From positions 1 to 64,000 of the forward strand of contig JBHJOC010000038.1 in the NCBI GenBank assembly GCA_050330095.1: 64,000 bases of DNA, in the 5' to 3' direction. This document shows, piece after piece, positions 8,854 through 16,171 of the stretch. The translations under genes and the position numbers were made by a program. Within the stretch, counting starts at the first letter, position 1, and every line of letters begins with the position of its first letter. The DNA is from JBCBWG01 sp036804185 (GTDB lineage: Bacteria > Pseudomonadota > Alphaproteobacteria > Rhizobiales > Hyphomicrobiaceae). The notes below the pieces were generated by a model that saw nothing but the letters and a program-made list of their open reading frames with translations, was not told the DNA's origin and searched no databases.

Positions 8854-10827
8854 ATGGACGACGATCTGCACGACGACCTTCAAGATGCGATCAGCGCAGC
8901 GGTTGACCTCGTGGAGCATGTGCGCTCGGCAGATGTCCTGACGCCGGCGCACACCGAGATCATTGCTGAGAACCGTGTTGCTGCGTGGCGCGCCAACGCC
9001 CCCGAGGCCTGCGAGACCTTTTTTGACGCTGTGAGCGGTGGCCTGTGGATGGATGCCCGCATCGCGATGGACGGGATCGGCCCCGGCGTGACCCTCGATG
9101 CAGACGTCGTTAGGGCGGCGACCTCCAGGCTTCGGGCAGCCCAACACACGCCAAGCCTCGCCGTTGCGCTTCAGTCCAGCACGAATATCAAAGCCGTCGA
9201 CCTGCCAGCCGCCGGCAGCGGGATCGCCCTTGAGAAGGCCGATCGCATTGGGACCGAGATCTGCTCGGCAGCGCACGTTGCCCTGCTGCGGGACGGGGCG
9301 ATGGGCGCGCGCGCCGCGGACGAATTGCCCTGCGGCGGCGAGAGTGCGGCCGAAAGCGAGCGCGTCGCCGCCCTCGTCTCGCGTTTGATTACCCACGTGA
9401 TCGCAGCCAAGCTGCCGGATGCCGCACGGTCGCAGACCAACGTGCGCCACCAGACGCCCGCCGACGACGATAATCATGCCCCGCCAGGCCGCGTTGCAAC
9501 AGTGACAGATACCCGCCTTGCAAGCTTACCACCCGGACTTGCAGCGGCCGTGCGAGCCGAGAACAAGCTCCGCGCGGCGCAGATCGGTGCGATCGTCGTT
9601 GGCCCACTGTATCTTGCAGCTGCTGCAGAGGCCTGCGAACGCCTCTGGCGCATCTGGAGTCAGCCAAGCAACACACAGCACGGGGCCCTGACCCATGATC
9701 CAGAGCTTCGCGAGCGATTGGCCGCAGGGGACCTCGCCCTGGTCAGCCGCCGGCTTGCGGAGGCGGAGAGCTCGATCGTTTCTCACATGCGAACGGACTT
9801 ATCTCGCGCGCACGACCTCGGCCCAGTCGCAGCCGGCTTGAGGCTCGATCGTGGCCTGCTGGCGGTCGCGGGCGGTGACGCCGATGCAGCAGCACGCCAC
9901 TTCGCCCTCGGCCAGCGGCATCTGCTGCGCAATGGCTCGGTGCTGGTTGGCGAGCTTCATGCGCGAGAGGTCGAGATGCGACGTCTGGCGGCGTGGCGCT
10001 ATCGTGACGTGCAGTATCGCGACCAGTCAATCGCCTGCGCGCGGTCCCTCGTCGAGCGCTGCCCGGCCGCTCCAGCGGAGCAAGACCTTCGGCGTGCAAA
10101 GCTCGCACTGACGCGCGCATTGATCGATCGGGGGGTGCAATGTGACGTTCGACAGGACTTGGAGGAGGCGCTCGGCACTTGTTCGCGAATCAGCAGCACC
10201 AGCCTCGAAGACCATGCGATCCTGATGCTGGAGGCTCTCACAGCCCATCGCCATTTGGCGCTTCTCGGGCATGACGAAAGCCGGTTCAATGCCTGCATCG
10301 AGCGTGCACGCTCCGAGCGCGCCAAGCTTGGAACGTCGAGCCCACCCTCAGATATGCTCGCGACCATCGTCGCCGCCCTCAACCTGGAGGAGGTCATCGC
10401 GGTTTGTGGTCTTGTCCTCGTGTCAGAAGACCAGGCTCTGATGGAACTCGTCGCAGGCCATTGTGACACAGTTGCCTCAATCGAGCCTTTGAACCTCGGC
10501 CCACTGGCGCTGACGCGCCTGCCGTCAGCTGCTGTTGCCACGACCCGCCTTCGAGTCCGGCGCGCACTCGCCCCGGAACCCTCGGCGGCGAACGCTCGGC
10601 AAGCGTGCCTTGATGCTGCTGCCGAGACGATCAAATTGCACGGGGCGATCATCTCACCAATCGAGCTCGCGCTCATGGAATTCGATATCGCACGCCTGAA
10701 AGCCCGGATCGCACTCGACGCGCAGGACCCCAAGCTTGCCATCGAAGCCCTCGATCTGCGCGACAACGCCCTCCTGGTGCTGAGGCTCGCCGAGCACCCG
10801 TTCGTCGAAACCGTGGATGACGGATGA
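8854..10827 (+). CDS. Unknown 657-residue protein, helical-repeat-like
   Basis: I do not recognise this protein. It is acidic, rich in alanine and leucine, and looks almost wholly helical. From about residue 290 on, stretches such as 'ALGQRHLL' and 'LALTRALIDRG' recall TPR-like helix pairs. One hydrophobic stretch near residues 245-265 (AAQIGAIVVGPLYLAAAAEA) could be a membrane segment or a buried helix. There is no signal peptide and no catalytic motif I can name. The codon use matches its neighbours and the frame is unbroken. It is followed after 181 bp by a ParA-like ATPase on the same strand, which suggests a shared job such as positioning of a complex, but this is inference. The start could be the ATG at 8854, with a weak ribosome site. 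Confidence 0.7.
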   Translation: MDDDLHDDLQDAISAAVDLVEHVRSADVLTPAHTEIIAENRVAAWRANAPEACETFFDAVSGGLWMDARIAMDGIGPGVTLDADVVRAATSRLRAAQHTPSLAVALQSSTNIKAVDLPAAGSGIALEKADRIGTEICSAAHVALLRDGAMGARAADELPCGGESAAESERVAALVSRLITHVIAAKLPDAARSQTNVRHQTPADDDNHAPPGRVATVTDTRLASLPPGLAAAVRAENKLRAAQIGAIVVGPLYLAAAAEACERLWRIWSQPSNTQHGALTHDPELRERLAAGDLALVSRRLAEAESSIVSHMRTDLSRAHDLGPVAAGLRLDRGLLAVAGGDADAAARHFALGQRHLLRNGSVLVGELHAREVEMRRLAAWRYRDVQYRDQSIACARSLVERCPAAPAEQDLRRAKLALTRALIDRGVQCDVRQDLEEALGTCSRISSTSLEDHAILMLEALTAHRHLALLGHDESRFNACIERARSERAKLGTSSPPSDMLATIVAALNLEEVIAVCGLVLVSEDQALMELVAGHCDTVASIEPLNLGPLALTRLPSAAVATTRLRVRRALAPEPSAANARQACLDAAAETIKLHGAIISPIELALMEFDIARLKARIALDAQDPKLAIEALDLRDNALLVLRLAEHPFVETVDDG

Positions 10828-11008
10828 CGACGATCCGGCGGGCTGCGGGATCAGACCGGGGCGCGGGCACACAGGGAGCATCGAAACTGACGCGCAGCGG
10901 TCATAGCAATGCTGCAAGATGTTGACGTTACGCTATAGTCCGAGCCGGTCGGCGCGCTCCGCGTGCACACACGGAATTTTGCACGAACACCATAAGGAAA
11001 GCGTCCAC

Positions 11009-11851
11009 ATGCGAAATGCGATCGCGGTGATGAACACCAAGGGTGGGGTCGGCAAATCCACGATCCTGCTGGCGATCGCCGAGACGCTCGCCGTGTTCCA
11101 TGGCAAGCGCGTCCTGGTCATCGATAGCGATGCACAATCGAGCATCAGTTCGATGCTTATGGCAACGACTCAACTCTACCAGCTCCAGTCGACCAACCGC
11201 ACGATCGTCGACTTCCTGATTGGCGCAGTCCTCGAGCAGACCATAACGGATTGGCGTAGTTTCGTTGTCAGTGGTGTCTCAGATGTCGATGATGCGACGG
11301 GCATCCACCTCTTTCCAAGCGACGTGCAATTGACGCTGTTCGAACGCGAAGTGTCGCGCGAGAGCCTGCACGGCATGCTGCGCTCCGCGATCGCAGCTTT
11401 GCTGCACGATGCGCGGCACGCGTTTGACGTTGTCCTGATCGACTGCCCGCCCGGACTGTCCGTTTTGACCGAAAGCTGGCTGCGCGAGGCCGACTATCAC
11501 ATCACGCCGACGAAGGCGGACTACATCTCGACCTGCGCCCTCGAGGTTTTCCGAAGATTCAAGGCGCTTGACCCTCATATGGGGTTCGCTCAAAACCTCG
11601 GCGTCGTCGTCAACATGTTCGATCCGACGTCGCCGCAGGACGCGGCCTATCTGAAGTGGCTGCAGCAGACTGCAGACAACCATTGCTTTGCAAGCGTCAT
11701 CCCACGCATGAACCTGCTGCAAGATGCGGCGCGGCGCCAATTGGAGACGCGGTCGTATTCCGCCAAGTATCCCGGTGAAGCGGGTCGGGCAATCAAGCAG
11801 CTCACCGCGGAAGTGCTTGCAAGACTTGCAGCCGAGGAGCCAAGCCCCTGA
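11009..11851 (+). CDS. ParA/MinD-family ATPase
   Basis: A 280-residue ATPase of the ParA/Soj type. It starts RNAIAVMNTKGGVGKST, the deviant Walker A box with its signature first lysine (residues 11-18). It continues with VLVIDSDAQSS near residue 40 and VLIDCPPG near 145 (Walker B). These proteins form ATP-dependent dimers that position DNA or protein cargo. The ATG at 11009 was chosen because AAGGA lies nine bases upstream and the ATPase fold starts at once; an upstream frame extension to 10919 is unlikely. No ParB or centromere-like cluster is beside it, so it is not the main chromosome partition system. The cargo may be linked to the unknown protein encoded just upstream. Confidence 0.85.
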   Translation: MRNAIAVMNTKGGVGKSTILLAIAETLAVFHGKRVLVIDSDAQSSISSMLMATTQLYQLQSTNRTIVDFLIGAVLEQTITDWRSFVVSGVSDVDDATGIHLFPSDVQLTLFEREVSRESLHGMLRSAIAALLHDARHAFDVVLIDCPPGLSVLTESWLREADYHITPTKADYISTCALEVFRRFKALDPHMGFAQNLGVVVNMFDPTSPQDAAYLKWLQQTADNHCFASVIPRMNLLQDAARRQLETRSYSAKYPGEAGRAIKQLTAEVLARLAAEEPSP

Positions 11852-11888
11852 AGAGCGTGTTTTACGCGGCACGAGATCGAATAGGTTG

Positions 11889-11965
11889 CTCGCACACTTG
11901 ATCTTGCGAAGTTTGTTTCGGCGCCTGACGAGACTGACAAGCGAACTCCGGAACGCGGCTACTCG
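11889..11965. repeat. 77-bp palindromic element, type A, copy 1
   Basis: Bounded by CTCG at both ends. The core GTTTCGGCGCCTGACGAGA is shared with the other type A copies, and the arms pair around it. It lies 37 bp after the ParA-like gene stop and before tRNA-Gly, in a 229-bp gap without other features. Confidence 0.75.
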
Positions 11966-12080
11966 TGTCCGAGAAAATGGGACACGGTCGGGGCCTGTGC
12001 CGGCGCAAATCTGACTTGCCTTGCGACCGCGTTTGCTCCATACACCCGATCTCGCGGCATCCACGGGTGTGGACAGGGAA

Positions 12081-12155
12081 GCGGGCGTAGCTCAGGGGTA
12101 GAGCATCACCTTGCCAAGGTGAGGGTCGGGCGTTCGAATCGCCTCGCCCGCTCCA
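12081..12155 (+). tRNA. tRNA-Gly (anticodon GCC)
   Basis: A complete cloverleaf: acceptor arms GCGGGCG/CGCCCGC, a D-loop with AGCTCAGGGGTAGAGC, anticodon loop TTGCCAA (anticodon GCC), and a T-arm with the GTTCGAATC loop. The terminal CCA is encoded (12153-12155). It closely matches bacterial tRNA-Gly(GCC). Palindromic repeats flank it on both sides. Confidence 0.97.
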
Positions 12156-12324
12156 AGTCGCGATTGAGCGCAAATAACCGTCAAGTCAAAGATCCCTGCC
12201 TCGAACGTCAGGGGAAGCCCGTGCGTCGTTTCCAAGCGCCGCAGGCCGTTCACCGATGTGAGCGTACGCGCAGCGGTCGTTGGGTTGTTCCTGGTCTAAC
12301 AGCAGCGAAACGCACGAGGCCGCG

Positions 12325-12401
12325 CTAGGACCCGCTTTCCGTAGGTTCGTGAGTTGCCCTCTTCAGGCGCTGAAGCAAACTTCGGTACGTAAAGGGTCAG
12401 G
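12325..12401. repeat. 77-bp palindromic element, type A, copy 2
   Basis: Begins with CTAGGACCCGCTTTCC and ends with AAAGGGTCAGG; the outer GACCC/GGGTC bases pair. The core reads TTCAGGCGCTGAAGC. It is followed 13 bp later by a type B element, the same A-B pairing seen at 45.8 and 52.3 kb. Confidence 0.7.
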
Positions 12402-12414
12402 GGAACATCATGAC

Positions 12415-12494
12415 CTCGTAGCGCTTTTCGATCAGAAGGTCCTGGCAAGCGGGTGCACCGAATCGTCCAGGGGATTTCTGATCAATGGTACGAG
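12415..12494. repeat. 80-bp palindromic element, type B, copy 1
   Basis: Starts CTCGTAGCGCTTTTCGATC and ends CTGATCAATGGTACGAG. The arms pair over about 28 bases (GATCAGAAGGTCCTGG against CCAGGGGATTTCTGATC). The ends CTCGTA/TACGAG are shared with type A elements. It lies 127 bp before the ProX-type gene start. Confidence 0.75.
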
Positions 12495-12621
12495 ACGCTT
12501 TGAGGCCGAAGCCGTGAGGCACTGCTGGAGCCTCGAGCCCTTTCCAAGTATGGTCTGGCCGTGCGGGGGTGCAGATGCGGTCAGCGCACCACACCTGCAG
12601 GATGTAAGCCTTGGAAACCCC

Positions 12622-13143
12622 ATGCTGAAGCTGCTTCGCCGGACGGATATCCTGGCCCTGTTGGATGAACTCGGCATCACAACATCGACGCGGGACCACC
12701 ATGCTGTGTTCACCGTCGCGGAATCAGAGGCCCTGCATCGAGAAATTGCCGGCGCCCATACGAAGAACCTCTTCTTCAAGGACGCGAAAGGTGCGCTGTT
12801 CCTCTTGGTCGCAGAAGCGCATGCCGAGATCGACTTGAAGCGCCTCCATCGCGTCATCGGCTGTGCACGTCTCAGTTTCGGAAGGCCCGAGCTGCTCATG
12901 GACGTTCTCGGGGTCACGCCGGGCTCTGTCACCGCGTTCTCGATCGTCAACGACGCTGACCACCGGGTGACGCTTCTCCTCGATGCAACGCTTGCGCGCG
13001 CCGACGTCATAAATTGCCATCCGATGACCAACGATGCGACAACGTCAATCCGGCGACAGGATCTGCTGCGCTTCTTCGAGCATTGCGGCCATCCTCCGAA
13101 AGTGGTTGATCTTGCTGCAACGCCGCCAGAGGTTCGAAGCTAG
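12622..13143 (+). CDS. ProX/YbaK-type aminoacyl-tRNA deacylase
   Basis: A 173-residue stand-alone editing domain related to the INS domain of prolyl-tRNA synthetase, expected to hydrolyse mischarged (probably alanyl-)tRNA-Pro. The family pattern is clear: 'HHAVFTVAESEALHREIAGAHTKNLFF', then 'LFLLVAEAHAEIDLKRL', 'LSFGRPELLMDVLGVTPGSVTAF' and 'CHPMTNDATTSI'. The lysine in HTKNLF is the one conserved in this fold. I chose the ATG at 12622, where the domain begins; the frame stays open back to 12280 but that part contains the type B palindrome. The TAG stop (13141-13143) lies inside the CTAG boundary of the next repeat, so that element's insertion may have set the end of the protein. Confidence 0.85.
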   Translation: MLKLLRRTDILALLDELGITTSTRDHHAVFTVAESEALHREIAGAHTKNLFFKDAKGALFLLVAEAHAEIDLKRLHRVIGCARLSFGRPELLMDVLGVTPGSVTAFSIVNDADHRVTLLLDATLARADVINCHPMTNDATTSIRRQDLLRFFEHCGHPPKVVDLAATPPEVRS

Positions 13144-13216
13144 GACCCGCTTTCTGCCGTTTGTCAGACAGCCTTGTCAGGCAGCGAAACGAACTACGGG
13201 AAGCAAAGGATACTAG
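13140..13216. repeat. 77-bp palindromic element, type A, copy 3
   Basis: Runs from CTAG (13140-13143) to CTAG (13213-13216), exactly 77 bp, with GGACCCGCTTTC at the left and GGATACTAG at the right. Its left CTAG supplies the stop of the ProX-type gene. Its right CTAG is also the left end of the next palindrome. Confidence 0.75.
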
Positions 13217-13284
13217 TGTCGTGAACGCGAAATTCGTTCGGTGGGGGCTGAAGAACGAGGCAAATTTCGCGATCACAACACTAG
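13213..13284. repeat. 72-bp palindrome in tandem chain (unit 2)
   Basis: The left arm starts CTAGTGTCGTGAACGCGAAA and the right arm ends with CACAACACTAG. The arms are 22 bases each with two mismatches, and the loop is about 28 bases. Both ends are CTAG. Confidence 0.85.
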
Positions 13285-13297
13285 AAAATTCAATGGC

Positions 13298-13376
13298 CTA
13301 GTGTGATTCAGACCGAGAAGTCCGCCTCTACACCCGGCCGAAAATGATGCAGCGGACTTCTCGGTCATCACACGAG
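13298..13376. repeat. 79-bp palindrome in tandem chain (unit 3)
   Basis: Starts CTAGTGTGATTC and ends ATCACACGAG. The inner 15 bases GACCGAGAAGTCCGC (13311-13325) pair perfectly with 13352-13366. The loop sequence is unrelated to unit 2. Confidence 0.85.
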
Positions 13377-13451
13377 TGTTGCGTCACGAACGCTTGGTCC
13401 CCACCTTCTGCAGTCGCGCCTGCCAAGCGTTAGCGACATAGGCAACACGAG
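13373..13451. repeat. 79-bp palindrome in tandem chain (unit 4)
   Basis: Shares the CGAG at 13373-13376 with unit 3 and ends CAACACGAG. The inner AACGCTTGG (13389-13397) pairs with CCAAGCGTT (13423-13431). The left arm AGTGTTGCGTCAC resembles the elements at 15.9 and 48.7 kb. Confidence 0.75.
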
Positions 13452-13464
13452 ACGCATGGAGCTA

Positions 13465-13541
13465 CTCGTGTTCCCTGTGTCTCCGAAACTTGGTCCATCG
13501 GGTGCTGCCAAGGAAACCAAGTTTCGGAGACGGAACGCTAG
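13465..13541. repeat. 77-bp palindrome in tandem chain (unit 5)
   Basis: Starts CTCGTGTTCC and ends GGAACGCTAG. The inner 16-base arms GTCTCCGAAACTTGGT (13479-13494) and 13516-13531 are perfectly complementary around a 21-base loop CATCGGGTGCTGC. The right arm and loop recur at 15.96 kb. It lies 78 bp before the cnoX start. Confidence 0.85.
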
Positions 13542-13618
13542 TCGGCGCGATCGACGTTGGCCTTGGCCAAGATTTCGAGAGACTGACGTCTCATGCGAGG
13601 CACAGGAGTAATACGGTC

Positions 13619-14548
13619 ATGAAGTTGTTCGGTGGATCGAAGCGGACGACACCGCCTGCCGATCAAGGCGCAGCGAATTCTACGGTGGTCGATGCGACCA
13701 CGGCAACGTTCGTCAAGGACGTGATCGAAGCGTCTCGCACCCAACTGGTCATCGTCGATTTTTGGGCGGACTGGTGCGGCCCGTGCCGGCAACTCACGCC
13801 GGTGCTCGAGCGCGTGGTCAATTCGTTCGGCGGAGCGGTTAAGCTGGTCAAGGTCAATGTCGACCAAAATCAGGCGCTTGCGGCCCAGTTGCGCATCCAA
13901 TCGCTGCCAACTGTCTATGCCTTCAAGGATGGCAGGCCGGTTGATGGGTTCATGGGTGCGCTGCCGGAAAGCGGCGTGCGTGAGTTCATCACGCGGTGCG
14001 GCGCCCAGACCGCCGAGGAAGCCAGCATCGATGATGCGCTTGAGATGGCACAGGAGGCGCTCGACGCGGGCGACCTGCAGCAGGCAGCGACGCTCTATGC
14101 AGCCGTTCTGCAAGAGGACCAGCAGAACGCGCGCGCGCTTGCGGGACTTGCGACGTGCTACCTGAAAAGCGGGGACGTCAAGCGGGCGGAACAAACGCTG
14201 GCCCTCGTGCCGCCGGATAAGGCGAAGGAAACCGTGGTCGTCTCCACGCGGGCGGCGATCGAGCTTGCCGGAGTTGCCGCAAACGTCGGCCCGATGGACA
14301 AGCTGGAGGCAGCCGTGACCGCCGATCCGAATAATCACCAGGCGCGGCTCGATCTGGCGCTTGCCGCTGCAGCCGCTGGCCAAAAAGACAAAGCGGTTGC
14401 TGAATTGATCGAGATCTTCAGGCGCGACCGTACATGGAACGAGGACGCAGCGCCCAAGCAAATGCTCAAATTCTTCGAGGCCTGGGGTCCGAAGGAGAAA
14501 GCGACAATCGAGGGCCGACGGCTGCTCTCTTCATTGATGTTCTCCTGA
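13619..14548 (+). CDS. cnoX: CnoX/YbbN-type thioredoxin with TPR tail
   Basis: A 309-residue cytoplasmic co-chaperone. The thioredoxin domain spans about residues 25-130 and has the full active site WCGPC (residues 52-56) in VIVDFWADWCGPC. The C-terminal half from about residue 145 is a helical TPR region ('EALDAGDLQQAATLYAAVLQ', 'ALAGLATCYLKSGDVKRAEQ'). This architecture is that of CnoX (YbbN), which protects and hands over clients to GroEL/DnaK. Unlike the E. coli protein, which lacks a reducing CGPC, this one keeps both cysteines, as alphaproteobacterial members do. I chose the ATG at 13619 with AGGAG upstream. The next gene, a Lon-substrate-domain protein, starts 55 bp downstream, so they are probably an operon. 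Confidence 0.9.
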   Translation: MKLFGGSKRTTPPADQGAANSTVVDATTATFVKDVIEASRTQLVIVDFWADWCGPCRQLTPVLERVVNSFGGAVKLVKVNVDQNQALAAQLRIQSLPTVYAFKDGRPVDGFMGALPESGVREFITRCGAQTAEEASIDDALEMAQEALDAGDLQQAATLYAAVLQEDQQNARALAGLATCYLKSGDVKRAEQTLALVPPDKAKETVVVSTRAAIELAGVAANVGPMDKLEAAVTADPNNHQARLDLALAAAAAGQKDKAVAELIEIFRRDRTWNEDAAPKQMLKFFEAWGPKEKATIEGRRLLSSLMFS

Positions 14549-14603
14549 CCGTCTGGCGGGCCAAACGCGCCGTCGCCGCTCGGCCAAACGGCGAGGTTTG
14601 ACG

Positions 14604-15284
14604 ATGTTCACAGATAAGTATCGCAGCCCATCGGACCTGCCGAGCCAACTGCCGGTCTTCCCGCTGAAGGGCGCGCTACTGCTTCCCCGTGCGACGCTCC
14701 CGCTGAATATCTTCGAGCCGCGATACCTCGCGATGATCGATGACGTCATCTCCGGCGACCGGATTCTCGGGATGGTTCAGCCTGGTGGCGGGAGCGGTGA
14801 GGAGAGCCCGCTTGGCAAATCGAGCGATGTCCGCAGTGTGGGCTGCGCTGGCCGCCTCTCGGCTTACCAGGAGCTCGATGACGGAAGGGTTCTGATTTCG
14901 CTCACCGGCCTCTGTCGTTACCGGATCGTCGAAGAAGTGACGCGCGTGACGCCTTACCGCTCGTTCGTCGTCGACTACAAACCCTACGAGAATGATCTCA
15001 TCGCAGGTTTCGGCGAGGACGAGGTCGATCGGGACAAGCTGCACCGCGTCCTCAAGTCTTACCTTGAAACGAACCGACTGAGCGCCGACTGGCGCGCAAT
15101 TGCGAATGCCTCGACCGAGTTGCTGATCAACGCATTGTCTGTCATCAGCCCGTTCGGCTCTGAAGAAAAGCAAGCGCTGCTCGAGGCTCCGACATTGAAA
15201 GACCGGGCGAACGTATTGATCGCGCTCACCGAAATGGAACTTGCCTCGGGTGACGGCGGGAGCGGCGGCGGCATGATCCAATAA
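14604..15284 (+). CDS. Lon substrate-binding-domain protein (LAN domain only)
   Basis: A 226-residue protein consisting of the N-terminal substrate-binding domain of Lon without its ATPase or protease parts. It begins 'LPVFPLKGALLLPRATLPLNIFEPRYLAMI', the unmistakable start of that fold. 'GCAGRLSAYQELDDGRVLISLTGLCRYRI' and a helical second half follow. Such single-domain proteins are common in alphaproteobacteria next to YbbN-type thioredoxins, as here, suggesting a shared protein-quality role, but their function is unproven. The ATG at 14604 has GAGG eight bases upstream; a TTG two codons earlier is possible. The end is glycine-rich (GDGGSGGGMIQ). Confidence 0.88.
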   Translation: MFTDKYRSPSDLPSQLPVFPLKGALLLPRATLPLNIFEPRYLAMIDDVISGDRILGMVQPGGGSGEESPLGKSSDVRSVGCAGRLSAYQELDDGRVLISLTGLCRYRIVEEVTRVTPYRSFVVDYKPYENDLIAGFGEDEVDRDKLHRVLKSYLETNRLSADWRAIANASTELLINALSVISPFGSEEKQALLEAPTLKDRANVLIALTEMELASGDGGSGGGMIQ

Positions 15285-15594
15285 GTCAATCTCGGTCTTT
15301 GCCGGGACCAAGCCAAAAAATGATCGGGAGCACCTGGGCCAGGCAGGCCAGGCAGGCGCCCGTTGATCACGTGCTGCATCGCCATCCATCACGCCATCCC
15401 GTGCAGCCCAAGGCGGACGCGGCTCGATTGGGCGCCCTGTCCCTCCTGTATTTGCGGCCCGAACGTGCTTCCGCTTTAGTCAGAAGCGCTTTAAAGCGAA
15501 CGGGCTGAGCATCGCGACGCGCCTGCACGGCGCGCTGACGCCTCGACAGTAAAGATCGAGAGAAACGAATCCAATTCGTGGTGGCGACTGAGTG
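15285..15594. other. Gap without a supported gene
   Basis: 310 bp between the Lon-domain gene and the Trm112-like gene. It holds a short GGCCAGGCA doublet near 15338-15356 and no convincing reading frame, hairpin terminator or palindromic element. Confidence 0.5.
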
Positions 15595-15861
15595 ATGCAG
15601 GATAGCGGACACATCCCGCAAACCGCTGCAAAGGGCGACGCAGACGCGGAGGCTGGAACGCGCCCCGTCGAGCGGCATCTGCTCGAGTTGTTCGTCTGTC
15701 CGCTGCGCAAAACGATGCTCATCTACGACCGCGACGCCCAGGAGTTGATCAGCCCGGCAGCCAACCTTGCCTATCCGATCAGGGACGGGGTGCCGATGCT
15801 GAGCGAGGGGTGCGCGCGCGCGTTGACCGACGCTGATCGCCACAAGCACCGGATCAAGTAG
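15595..15861 (+). CDS. Trm112-family protein (UPF0434)
   Basis: An 88-residue protein with a Trm112-like zinc-ribbon fold. It has 'HLLELFVCPLRKTMLIYD', 'QELISPAANLAYPIRDGVPML' and a polar tail. Only one of the usual cysteines is visible (CPL), as in most bacterial UPF0434 members, so zinc may not be bound. Bacterial members are small partners of methyltransferases or remain uncharacterised. ATG at 15595 is preceded directly by a GTG, and either could start translation. It forms a probable distal part of the cnoX gene run. It is followed by a gene-free stretch filled with repeats. Confidence 0.85.
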   Translation: MQDSGHIPQTAAKGDADAEAGTRPVERHLLELFVCPLRKTMLIYDRDAQELISPAANLAYPIRDGVPMLSEGCARALTDADRHKHRIK

Positions 15862-15932
15862 CTTGCATAGCGCGCCGACGTCGGCTCCCGATCTGCCGGC
15901 TCGCGTTCCGCTTCAGCGGCTTGCGACGCCGA

Positions 15933-16005
15933 CTCGTGGTGCGTCACTCACGCTTGGTCAATCGGGTGCTGCAAACGAAACCAAGTGTCGGAGACGGAAC
16001 ACTAG
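15933..16005. repeat. 73-bp palindromic element (same family as chain units 4/5)
   Basis: Starts CTCGTGGTGCGTCACTCAC and ends GAGACGGAACACTAG. The left arm matches chain unit 4 (GCGTCAC.AACGCTTGGTC), while the loop and right arm match unit 5 (ATCGGGTGCTGC, GGAGACGGAAC.CTAG). Its right CTAG continues into a type B fragment. Confidence 0.75.
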
Positions 16006-16046
16006 GACCCGCTTTTCGATCAGAAGTCCCTGCGCCATCCGCAACA
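16002..16046. repeat. Type B palindrome, left half only
   Basis: CTAGGACCCGCTTTTCGATC followed by AGAAGTCCCTG, the left arm of type B, without a matching right arm. It is cut off by the start of the type C element at about 16046. Similar halves lie at about 22619-22650 and 32155-32190. Confidence 0.55.
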
Positions 16047-16166
16047 TCCGATCCGACAGAATCGCCAATGCGCGTCTCAGGCCGGACAAATGTGCTTCGA
16101 AATCGGTGGAATAGAGCATTATCATCCGACCACTTGACCGCGAATGCGGTCTCGTTGGGTCGGATA
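16046..16166. repeat. About 120-bp element, type C, copy 1
   Basis: Shares ATCCGACAGAATCGCCA at the left, and GAATAGA..ATT.TCATCCGACCAC with a GCGAATG loop at the right, with the copy at 48508-48625. The right part forms a hairpin (16123-16166): ATCCGACC...GACCGC, loop GAAT, GCGGTC...GGGTCGGAT. It ends six bases before the zapE stop. Confidence 0.7.
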
Positions 16167-16171
16167 GTGCC

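Noticed and set aside
11009..11851. Main chromosome partition locus (parAB)
   Set aside because: No parB, no parS-like palindromes (TGTTTCACGTGAAACA type) and no gidAB genes lie next to the ParA-like gene.
12280..12621. Upstream extension of the ProX-type protein
   Set aside because: This part is made of type A/B palindromes and is not conserved in the family; the domain starts at 12622.
13140..13541. Integron attC sites or a CRISPR-like array
   Set aside because: The units differ in loop and stem sequence, lack the attC core sites, and no integrase or cas gene is near; there are no regular identical repeats with spacers.
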